DNA of 7,479 nt, taken from CAJBVG01 sp943371235 (lineage in GTDB: Bacteria; Bacteroidota; Bacteroidia; Sphingobacteriales; Sphingobacteriaceae). A program made the position numbers and the translations under genes. The stretch spans positions 1 to 7,479 of the forward strand of contig CALRTZ010000075.1 of NCBI GenBank assembly GCA_943371235.1, given 5' to 3'. This document shows positions 1-5,441 of this stretch, one piece after another (position 1 is the stretch's first letter; each line of letters begins with the position of its first letter). The notes under the pieces were generated by a model, which searched no databases, was not told where the DNA came from, and was given only the letters and a program-made list of their open reading frames with translations.

Positions 1-1331
1 CACCTTTGGTAAAACTCAACAAAATAACGAAAGACATTCCGGCTACGGTATTAGCAAAAGTAGAAACTACTAACCCTGGTAATTCTATTAAAGACCGTAT
101 GGCCTTAAAGATGATAGAAGATGCTGAGCGCGATGGTCGTTTAAAACCAGGTGGAACTATTATTGAAGGAACTTCAGGTAATACAGGCATGGGCTTAGCC
201 ATAGCAGCAGTTGTTAAAGGGTATAAATGTATTTTTACCACCACCGATAAACAATCTAAAGAAAAAGTAGATGCTTTGCGCGCATTTGGTGCAGAGGTAA
301 TCGTTTGTCCAACCAATGTGGAACCAGAAGATCCTCGTTCATACTATTCAGTATCATCTAGATTGGTAAATGAAATTCCGAATGCTTGGAAACCTAATCA
401 ATACGATAATCTTTCGAATTCTGCCGCTCATTACGAGCAAACAGGCCCTGAAATTTGGGCACAAACTGAAGGTAAAATTACCCATTTGGTAGTTGGAGTT
501 GGTACAGGTGGAACTATTTCGGGTACTGGTAAATATTTAAAAGAAAAAAATCCGAACATTAAAGTATTAGGAATTGATACCTATGGTTCTGTTTTTAAGA
601 AATACAAAGAGACGGGTATTTTTGATAAAGATGAGATTTATCCATACATCACCGAAGGTATTGGTGAAGACTTTTTACCAGAAAATGTTGACTTTAACGT
701 AATTGATCATTTTGAAAAAGTAACCGATAAAGATGCAGCATTAATGACACGTGAAATTGCACGTGCCGAAGGAATATTTGCAGGAAACTCAGCAGGTTCT
801 GCCATTGCAGGCATTTTGCAAATGAAACACATGTTTAAACCAGAAGATGTGGTGGTTGTAATTTTTCACGACCATGGAACCCGTTATTTAGGTAAAATGT
901 TTAACGACGATTGGTTGAGAGAACGTGGATTTTTAGAAACGAAGAAAGCGAAATTAGCCATCGATTTAATTGAAAAACACCGCGATTTAAAATTGATTAC
1001 GGCAAATGAAAACGATACAGTTAATGACGTTTGCCACATGCTTAATAAATTTAAAATTTCACAAATTCCTGTCACTAATTCTGAAGGTAAATATGTGGGT
1101 TCTATAAGTGATAATCATTTATTCGCTTGTTTATTGGACAAAAATTTTGTGAAAGACCAAGCAGTTAGCAGCATCATGCAACAACCTTTTCCGGTAGTTA
1201 CGGCAAACGCAAGCATCGAAGAAGTATCTAAATTAATTAACAAAGACAACCCAGCAGTAATTATGAATGATATGGGTGGAAATACGCATATTATTACTAA
1301 ATATGATATTATAGAAGCAATTGCAGGTTAG
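1..1331 (+). CDS. Cystathionine beta-synthase-type PLP enzyme with C-terminal CBS pair (5' partial)
   Basis: A fold-type II PLP enzyme of the cystathionine beta-synthase/cysteine synthase family. These condense serine (or O-acetylserine) with homocysteine or sulfide in cytosolic sulfur amino acid metabolism. The frame is open at the left edge (complete codons from base 3) and begins TPLVKLNK, the usual N-terminal motif, so roughly 10-20 residues are missing. Counting from the Leu codon at 6: Lys29 in NPGNSIKDR is the Schiff-base lysine, GTSGNTG (55-61) binds the substrate carboxylate, GTGGT (166-170) binds the PLP phosphate, and NSAGSA (261-266) supplies the residue facing the pyridine nitrogen. 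Residues about 315-440 form two CBS modules (cores near 330-375 and 388-440), which bind adenosyl ligands in relatives. The fusion favours cystathionine beta-synthase over plain CysK, but substrate choice cannot be read from sequence. The TAG stop is the first base triplet of an 8-nt repeat array. Family confidence is high. Confidence 0.93.
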   Translation, partial: PLVKLNKITKDIPATVLAKVETTNPGNSIKDRMALKMIEDAERDGRLKPGGTIIEGTSGNTGMGLAIAAVVKGYKCIFTTTDKQSKEKVDALRAFGAEVIVCPTNVEPEDPRSYYSVSSRLVNEIPNAWKPNQYDNLSNSAAHYEQTGPEIWAQTEGKITHLVVGVGTGGTISGTGKYLKEKNPNIKVLGIDTYGSVFKKYKETGIFDKDEIYPYITEGIGEDFLPENVDFNVIDHFEKVTDKDAALMTREIARAEGIFAGNSAGSAIAGILQMKHMFKPEDVVVVIFHDHGTRYLGKMFNDDWLRERGFLETKKAKLAIDLIEKHRDLKLITANENDTVNDVCHMLNKFKISQIPVTNSEGKYVGSISDNHLFACLLDKNFVKDQAVSSIMQQPFPVVTANASIEEVSKLINKDNPAVIMNDMGGNTHIITKYDIIEAIAG

Positions 1332-1368
1332 TGTGCTAGTGTGATAGTATGCTAGTGTGCTAATGTTG
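1329..1368 (+). repeat. 8-nt tandem repeat array, unit TAGTGTGC
   Basis: Five consecutive 8-base units: TAGTGTGC, TAGTGTGA, TAGTATGC, TAGTGTGC and TAATGTTG. The array begins exactly on the stop codon of the upstream PLP enzyme. Every unit starts with TAG or TAA, and because 8 is not a multiple of 3 the stops fall in all three forward frames; CTAG at unit junctions also gives TAG on the reverse strand. The 42 bases after it (1369-1410) hold nothing I recognise. Its function is unknown. Confidence 0.8.
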
Positions 1369-1410
1369 GAACGGAGGTGCTGTTTGGATAGTTTTTCATT
1401 CTTGGCAGTC

Positions 1411-1445
1411 TAGTGACTAATGACTAATATCTAAAATCTATTTAC
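1411..1445 (+). repeat. 7-nt tandem repeat array A, unit TAANNNC
   Basis: Five heptads in register: TAGTGAC, TAATGAC, TAATATC, TAAAATC and TATTTAC, ending 11 bases before the ATG of the glycoside hydrolase. A 15-base string, GACTAATATCTAAAA (1422-1436), recurs exactly at 3167-3181 in array B, so the arrays share a sequence origin and not merely an AT-rich composition. Confidence 0.75.
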
Positions 1446-1456
1446 TACATTTGTTT

Positions 1457-3097
1457 ATGCATCCGAAAAACATTGTAGTAAATAGTTCTATATTTAGACT
1501 TACATTTCTTTTATTCTTTCTTACCAGTTTTACTAATAAAACACAAGCACAAAACATTTCAGATGATTTTGAAGGAAATGGCAACGTAGGCATGTGGGTG
1601 CCTGATGCAACCCAAATAAACATTCGTTTTATTAATCCATATAAGTCTGGAATTAATACTTCCAACAATGTATTGAGGTATGAAGACAATGGTGGGACCT
1701 ATTCGAATGTGAGGTTTGATTTGGTTCAGAATTTTGACTTATCTGAACATTCTAAATTCAGTTTTAAAATATATGTGCCTTCCAATTCTATAACAGGCAA
1801 TCAGCCGAATCAAGTATCCCTGAAATTACAAGATGGTACCTTAGGCGAACCATGGTCAACACAAACGGAAATTATTAAACCAATTGTTTTAGACCAATGG
1901 CAAATAATAAGTTTTGATTTTGGAAATGATACTTACATCAATTTAAATGCAGGTTCTCCAGCACCTAAATTAAGGACTGATTTAAACAGGCTGTTAATTC
2001 AAATAAATGGAGAAAACAATGACAGTAAATTGGTGGCTTTTATTGATGATTTTTTATATGAAAAACCAATTTCTACTACTACATATAATTTAGTTTGGGC
2101 AGATGAGTTTGATGGGTATGGCACTGTAGACACCAATAAATGGTTTCACCAAACGGAACTGCCAATTTCTGGTAGTTGGTACAATGGAGAAGTACAACAT
2201 TACACCAATAGAGCAGAAAATTCTGCACGAATTAATGGAGTGTTAAATGTTATTGCAAAGAAAGAAAATTTCAGCGACCAAGGTTTTACGAAAAATTATA
2301 CATCGGCTAGGTTAAATTCTAAGTACGCATTTAAATATGGCAAAGTAGAGTATAGAGCTAAATTGCCAGTAGGTGTGGGCACATGGCCTGCGGTTTGGTT
2401 ACTCGGAAAAAACATTCAAGAGAATGGTGCTTATTGGGATAATTTAGGTTTTGGAACATTACCATGGCCAGCTTGTGGAGAAATAGACATGTTGGAACAT
2501 TGGGGCAGTAATCAGAATTTTGTGCAGAGTGCAATACATACACCTTCTAGTTATGGCAACTCCGTAAATAAAGGAGGTAGAATGTTGAATACAGCATCAA
2601 CTGCTTTCCATGTGTATGGTATGGAGTGGACAGATGAAAAAATTTCATTTAGTGTAGATTCAACTGTTTTTTATACTTACAATCCTGCAGTTAAAGATGC
2701 AAATACTTGGCCATTTGATGCCGATCAATATTTCATCATCAACTTCGCAATTCAAGGGAATATAGCTTCTAATTTTACGCAAGACGCTTTAGAAATAGAT
2801 TATATAAGGGTTTATAAAAAACAAACTGCTTTAGGTTTTACTTCTAATGCGAATTCTGATGTTAGAATATATCCGAATCCGTTTACAAATAAACTTTCGC
2901 TAAACGTACCAAACACCATTCAAAAGAATTCAATAATAAACATTCATTCTATTGATGGGAAGTTATTAGTTAGTAATAATTGTTTGATAAAAAACAATAC
3001 CATTGAATTGGATAATTTAGAGTATTTAGAAAAAGGAATTTACATTATTTCTTACGAACTAAATGGAGTTCCATATCAACAAAGAATTGTTAAATAA
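1457..3097 (+). CDS. Secreted GH16 beta-glucanase (laminarinase-like) with T9SS sorting domain
   Basis: A family 16 retaining endo-beta-glucanase of 546 residues, probably acting on laminarin-type beta-1,3-glucans outside the cell. The ATG at 1457 is preferred over an in-frame TTG at 1451 because it gives a normal signal peptide (hydrophobic run about 15-25, ending near TQAQ). Residues about 33-205 look like a beta-sandwich carbohydrate-binding module (DDFEG start, FIDDFLYEKP end), family not identified. The GH16 domain spans about 213-456, starting LVWADEFDG. The catalytic motif ACGEIDMLEHWG carries nucleophile Glu342, assisting Asp344 and acid/base Glu347. The segment YWDNLGFGTLPWPACGEIDMLE is typical of Bacteroidota laminarinases. 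The last 80 or so residues (from VRIYPNPF at 469) match the type A sorting domain of the type IX secretion system, ending QQRIVK. It stands alone, with no SusC/SusD neighbours in view. Beta-agarase or carrageenase activity is less likely but not excluded. Confidence 0.92.
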   Translation: MHPKNIVVNSSIFRLTFLLFFLTSFTNKTQAQNISDDFEGNGNVGMWVPDATQINIRFINPYKSGINTSNNVLRYEDNGGTYSNVRFDLVQNFDLSEHSKFSFKIYVPSNSITGNQPNQVSLKLQDGTLGEPWSTQTEIIKPIVLDQWQIISFDFGNDTYINLNAGSPAPKLRTDLNRLLIQINGENNDSKLVAFIDDFLYEKPISTTTYNLVWADEFDGYGTVDTNKWFHQTELPISGSWYNGEVQHYTNRAENSARINGVLNVIAKKENFSDQGFTKNYTSARLNSKYAFKYGKVEYRAKLPVGVGTWPAVWLLGKNIQENGAYWDNLGFGTLPWPACGEIDMLEHWGSNQNFVQSAIHTPSSYGNSVNKGGRMLNTASTAFHVYGMEWTDEKISFSVDSTVFYTYNPAVKDANTWPFDADQYFIINFAIQGNIASNFTQDALEIDYIRVYKKQTALGFTSNANSDVRIYPNPFTNKLSLNVPNTIQKNSIINIHSIDGKLLVSNNCLIKNNTIELDNLEYLEKGIYIISYELNGVPYQQRIVK

Positions 3098-3134
3098 GAG
3101 GGTCACAAAGGACACAATGTGCTTACAAAGTAAT

Positions 3135-3176
3135 TAAATTCTAAATTCTAATATCTAAATACTAACGACTAATATC
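3135..3176 (+). repeat. 7-nt tandem repeat array B, unit TAANNNC
   Basis: Six heptads without interruption: TAAATTC, TAAATTC, TAATATC, TAAATAC, TAACGAC and TAATATC. The array sits in the convergent space between the glycoside hydrolase and the DoxX gene and runs into the DoxX 3' end. The reverse-strand stop of that gene (TAG at 3171-3169) is formed by a heptad junction, CTAA. No convincing hairpin terminator lies in 3098-3168. Confidence 0.85.
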
Positions 3177-3567
3177 TAAAAAATGGTCTCTGGCGCCATG
3201 CTAAAACTATGCTTAATACAAGCACGATTAAAGCTAAAATAAACAGCTCGCCACCATCGTTCATTACAACAATTCCTAGTTTTGAAAGGTGAGAAAACAA
3301 TGCACCGACCATTAATCCGGCTGCTAACAGGGCTCCATAAAAGCTTGTTTTTTTCGGGAATAATAGGATAGAAGCAATGAGTTCCATTACACCTATGCCA
3401 ATTCGCCCAACTGGCTCTAAACCCAACGTAGTAAAGATATACACGGATTCTGCACTGGCAGTAAATTTGAAATACAAGGTTTGCAGTAAAATAATTGCAA
3501 TTGCAATCTTTAGAGACGCAGAGAATCCAGAGGCACGGAGCCAGTTAATAAGTGCTGATTTTTCCAT
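3169..3567 (-). CDS. DoxX-family integral membrane protein
   Basis: A 132-residue inner-membrane protein of the DoxX/DoxD-like superfamily. Family members are small four-helix proteins linked in some organisms to thiosulfate:quinone or thiol redox chemistry, but most, including this one, have no proven function. Hydrophobic segments lie at about 19-36, 54-71, 75-96 and 105-125. Family-typical stretches include YFKFTASAESVYIFTTLG (32-49), GRIGIGVMELIASILLF (54-70) and LGIVVMNDGGELFILAL (97-113). The ATG at 3567 follows the YHS gene by 41 bases on the same strand with only a repeat array between, so the two are probably co-transcribed from the promoter before the YHS gene. The last codons (RPFFRY) and the TAG stop run into heptad array B, so the extreme C-terminus may have been reshaped by the repeat. 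Confidence in the family is high and in a specific role low. Confidence 0.87.
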   Translation of the reverse strand: MEKSALINWLRASGFSASLKIAIAIILLQTLYFKFTASAESVYIFTTLGLEPVGRIGIGVMELIASILLFPKKTSFYGALLAAGLMVGALFSHLSKLGIVVMNDGGELFILALIVLVLSIVLAWRQRPFFRY

Positions 3568-3574
3568 AAAATAT

Positions 3575-3630
3575 TAAATTCTAAATACTAAATACTAAAG
3601 ACTAAATACTAATGAGTAGCGACTAATTTC
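3575..3630 (+). repeat. 7-nt tandem repeat array C, unit TAAATAC
   Basis: Eight heptads in strict register: TAAATTC, TAAATAC, TAAATAC, TAAAGAC, TAAATAC, TAATGAG, TAGCGAC and TAATTTC. It fills most of the gap between the DoxX and YHS genes and continues into the YHS coding region, where it encodes the final residues (about LVATH) and supplies the TAG stop at 3611-3609 through a CTAA junction. The 13-base string TTAAATTCTAAAT is shared exactly with array B (3134-3146 and 3574-3586). Confidence 0.85.
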
Positions 3631-4049
3631 CAATTATTATCTGCTTTCTGTTTCAAACTCTTCTCATCCTTATCCCATTTCGTTTTTGTATTGTTGAAAT
3701 AGGCATTATAGAACAAATAAAGTTTACCCTCAATTATTTTATACGTTTCGGGGTCTATTTCCACTAAAGAACCATCAAAACCCATAGCGTAGGCACAATA
3801 GCCACCATACATAGGTAAATATTTACTAGGGTTACTAATAAATAATTTTTTATTTGCTTCTGTTTGGAATAAATAAGTTGCAGTTTTAAACTTTACAGAA
3901 AATTGAGTAAGCCCTTCTGTCGGTTTATTTTGAAAATAACTTACCACATCATAACCCTCAACAGCTATACCTTTACTGTTTTTTAATACCTGAGCTTGTA
4001 CTGTTAATACATTTAACAGAAGGAGCACGTAAAGTATACTAATTTTCAT
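3609..4049 (-). CDS. Exported YHS-domain protein
   Basis: A 146-residue protein of the YHS-domain family, whose modules are thought to bind metals; no enzymatic activity is established for this exported group. A signal peptide covers residues 1 to about 19 (hydrophobic LYVLLLLNVLTV, cleavage near VQA-Q), with no lipobox Cys, so a soluble periplasmic location is predicted. The domain begins at GYDVVSYF (32-39) and includes YLFQTEANKKLFISNPSKY (59-77) and YGGYCAYAM (81-89), where Cys85 is the conserved Cys seen in so-called YHS (seleno)proteins. A Trp-rich, lysine-rich tail (KWDKDEKSLKQKADNNW) is usual in the family. The last few residues and the stop codon are encoded by heptad array C. It is the first gene of a two-gene reverse-strand unit with DoxX, and is divergent from the Crp/Fnr regulator across 96 bases that contain a palindromic operator. 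A redox or metal-stress role is inferred from context only. Confidence 0.85.
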   Translation of the reverse strand: MKISILYVLLLLNVLTVQAQVLKNSKGIAVEGYDVVSYFQNKPTEGLTQFSVKFKTATYLFQTEANKKLFISNPSKYLPMYGGYCAYAMGFDGSLVEIDPETYKIIEGKLYLFYNAYFNNTKTKWDKDEKSLKQKADNNWKLVATH

Positions 4050-4069
4050 ATTTTATTGTTTTGATGATG

Positions 4070-4077
4070 CAAATAAA
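4070..4077 (-). promoter_or_regulatory. Putative -7 promoter box of the YHS-DoxX unit
   Basis: Read on the reverse strand this is TTTATTTG, seven of eight bases matching the Bacteroidota -7 consensus TAnnTTTG, 20 bases upstream of the YHS start codon. No TTG -33 element is present at the expected spacing, which fits a promoter that needs an activator. The palindrome at 4096-4117 is centred 36.5 bases upstream of the final G of this box. Confidence 0.45.
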
Positions 4078-4095
4078 CCAATGTTTGTTTTATTT

Positions 4096-4117
4096 ATTTG
4101 TCGGCTTACCGACGAAT
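4096..4117. promoter_or_regulatory. Palindromic operator 1 (GTCGG-N4-CCGAC), probable Crp/Fnr-family site
   Basis: A perfect inverted repeat, GTCGG CTTA CCGAC (4100-4113), is extended by ATT/AAT flanks to 9 of 10 paired positions outside the mismatch at 4099/4114. Five-base half-sites separated by four bases is the layout of Crp/Fnr dimer sites, although the half-site is unlike TGTGA or TTGAT. It lies between the divergent YHS and regulator genes, and its core GTCG-N6-CGAC recurs at 4878-4891. There is no T-run, so a terminator is unlikely. Confidence 0.65.
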
Positions 4118-4145
4118 GCTTATTTTTAGTAAAATGTATTAATAA

Positions 4146-4865
4146 ATGAATTCCCCTAACATCCATAATACATCGGAACAAAAGTTCTGGTACTTACGTA
4201 ACCACAAGTTGTTTTCAACGTTGAGTAATTCTGAAATAGACGATTTGTGCATTATTACCAAGCATAAAGGGGCTAAAAAAGGAGAAGCTATTTATTTTGG
4301 CGAAGATTTGCAGAATCGTATTTTCTTGCTCAAAAAAGGGATTATAAAAATTGTTGAATACAATGATAAGGGCGATGAAGTAATTAAAGACATCATGCAA
4401 AAAGGAGATTTGTTTGGAGCAATAGGTTCTGATGACAGTATGAACAAAGAATCTGCCGTAACCATTAGCTCTGAAGCAATAGTATGTAGTTTTAGAATTT
4501 CCGACTTCGAAAATATACTTGCTAAGAACCCCGACATTGCTCTGCAATATTTTAAATTCTTAGGACTGAAGCTGAAAAAGATTGAAAACAAATACACCAA
4601 TTTAGTTTTTAAAGATGTAAGAAGCAGGCTAATTGCTTTTTTAAACGATTGGACAACTGCAGAAGGTCGTAAAGTTGGGTTTGATTGGGTAGTAGAAAAT
4701 TACTTAACACACCAGGATATAGCAGGACTAATATGTTCAACTAGGCAAACGGTTACTCAATTAATGAGAGATTTAGAAACCGAAGGGCACATAAAATACG
4801 ATCGTAAAGAGATTTTAATACATAGCAGTTTGTTAACTAAAACCGAAAAGCCTATTAAATCGTAA
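4146..4865 (+). CDS. Crp/Fnr-family transcriptional regulator
   Basis: A 239-residue cytosolic DNA-binding regulator of the Crp/Fnr family. An N-terminal FWYLRNHKLFSTLS (14-27) resembles a widespread Bacteroidota subgroup. The cyclic-nucleotide-binding-like beta-barrel covers about 20-125, a long dimerisation helix about 125-150, and the HTH_Crp domain about 155-230, with the helix-turn-helix at LTHQDIAGLICSTRQTVTQLMRDLETEG (187-214). In the barrel, LFGAIGSDDSMNKESAVT replaces the FGE...RxA phosphate-binding cassette of cAMP receptors, so the Glu and Arg that hold cAMP appear to be missing. The cysteines (35, 114, 197) do not form an FNR iron-sulfur pattern, so the effector is unknown. Its recognition helix has RQTVTQ where E. 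coli CRP has RETVGR. Matching palindromes flank the gene, and it is inferred to regulate both neighbouring transcription units. The ATG at 4146 is taken; no Shine-Dalgarno is visible. Confidence 0.93.
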   Translation: MNSPNIHNTSEQKFWYLRNHKLFSTLSNSEIDDLCIITKHKGAKKGEAIYFGEDLQNRIFLLKKGIIKIVEYNDKGDEVIKDIMQKGDLFGAIGSDDSMNKESAVTISSEAIVCSFRISDFENILAKNPDIALQYFKFLGLKLKKIENKYTNLVFKDVRSRLIAFLNDWTTAEGRKVGFDWVVENYLTHQDIAGLICSTRQTVTQLMRDLETEGHIKYDRKEILIHSSLLTKTEKPIKS

Positions 4866-4875
4866 TTGTTACAAT

Positions 4876-4893
4876 ATGTCGGGTATGCGACAT
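4876..4893. promoter_or_regulatory. Palindromic operator 2 (ATGTCG-N6-CGACAT), probable Crp/Fnr-family site
   Basis: A perfect 6-bp inverted repeat, ATGTCG GGTATG CGACAT, 11 bases after the regulator's stop codon. It shares GTCGG, a TA in the spacer and CGAC with operator 1. Its right end touches the TTG at 4893-4895, which is the likely -33 element of the following operon, so a bound dimer would contact RNA polymerase as class II activators do. With no T-run after it, a terminator reading is weak. Confidence 0.65.
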
Positions 4894-4922
4894 TGACAAA
4901 ACACCGAAAACGATTAAATTTG
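4893..4922 (+). promoter_or_regulatory. Bacteroidota-type promoter of the DinB-NRDE-ATP-grasp-LysE operon
   Basis: TTG at 4893-4895, a 19-base spacer, then TAAATTTG at 4915-4922, a full match to the Bacteroidota sigma-ABfr consensus TTG-N19-TAnnTTTG. Transcription would start near 4927-4929, a few bases before the ATG at 4935, so the leader is very short. Confidence 0.65.
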
Positions 4923-4934
4923 TATAAATAGCTT

Positions 4935-5441
4935 ATGACTCTAATTAAGACCAACATCGAGATATTATCTCAACTTAAAGAACTATTGTTACAATTTACA
5001 AATGAACAATACTCACAGCCTTTAAATGTGCTTTCAGAAAACACAATTGGCAAACACGTTCGCCATGTAGTGGAGTTTTATGAATGTTTACTAAAAGGAA
5101 TACATCAACAAGAAATAAATTACGATAAACGTGAGCGTAATTTGCAAATAGAAACGAATATAGAATACACCATAAATATAATTGATGGTATTTCTGCAGC
5201 ATTAGAGCAGCAGAAAGTAGATGTACCCATAAAATTGGCAATGGAATATCAAGCAAATGAAACCTTCCATGTTAACAGCACATATTTTAGAGAATTGGTT
5301 TATAATATTGAGCATGCCATCCACCATTTTGCTATTATTTCCATTGCAGTAAAATCTAGCTTTACAAACATTAAGTTGGCAGAAAATTTTGGTACGGCTT
5401 ATTCTACCATACAATTTCAAGAAAAACAATGTGCACAGTAA
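4935..5441 (+). CDS. DinB-family (DinB/YfiT-like) putative metal-dependent protein
   Basis: A 168-residue protein predicted to form the DinB/YfiT four-helix bundle. Characterised relatives bind a divalent metal through three His and include thiol-dependent transferases (bacillithiol S-transferase, mycothiol-dependent isomerase) and part of the ergothioneine enzyme EgtB; most are uncharacterised. Candidate metal ligands are His41 or His44 in IGKHVRHVVEFYECL and His127, His130 and His131 in NIEHAIHHFAII, which matches the two-helix ligand layout of the family. YDKRERN (63-69) is another stretch I associate with the Bacteroidota subgroup. It is the first gene of the operon, 13 bases downstream of the TAAATTTG box, and overlaps the next gene by 13 bases, implying translational coupling. 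Despite the name, there is no evidence for a DNA-damage role. Family confidence is good; the reaction is unknown. Confidence 0.85.
   Translation: MTLIKTNIEILSQLKELLLQFTNEQYSQPLNVLSENTIGKHVRHVVEFYECLLKGIHQQEINYDKRERNLQIETNIEYTINIIDGISAALEQQKVDVPIKLAMEYQANETFHVNSTYFRELVYNIEHAIHHFAIISIAVKSSFTNIKLAENFGTAYSTIQFQEKQCAQ

Noticed and set aside
6..8. TTG as the start codon of the PLP enzyme
   Set aside because: The frame stays open to the left edge and reads TPL before this codon, part of the conserved N-terminal motif; the true start lies outside the window.
1451..1453. TTG as the start codon of the glycoside hydrolase
   Set aside because: An ATG two codons downstream gives a normal signal peptide, and the TTG is better explained as random sequence or part of TACATTTG.
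1446..1453. TACATTTG as a Bacteroidota -7 promoter box for the glycoside hydrolase
   Set aside because: It matches TAnnTTTG, but it ends three bases before the ATG, would start transcription at or inside the start codon, and has no TTG at about 19 bases upstream.
3103..3125. CACA/TGTG inverted repeat between the convergent genes as a terminator
   Set aside because: A four-base stem without a T-rich tail on either strand is too weak to call.
3575..3630. Heptad arrays as a CRISPR or phage attachment site
   Set aside because: Units are 7-8 bases with no spacers, and no cas, integrase or tRNA gene is present.
4876..4893. Hairpin ATGTCG-N6-CGACAT as an intrinsic terminator of the regulator gene
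   Set aside because: The stem is short and is followed by TGACAAAA with no T-run; its match to operator 1 and the adjacent promoter fit an operator better.
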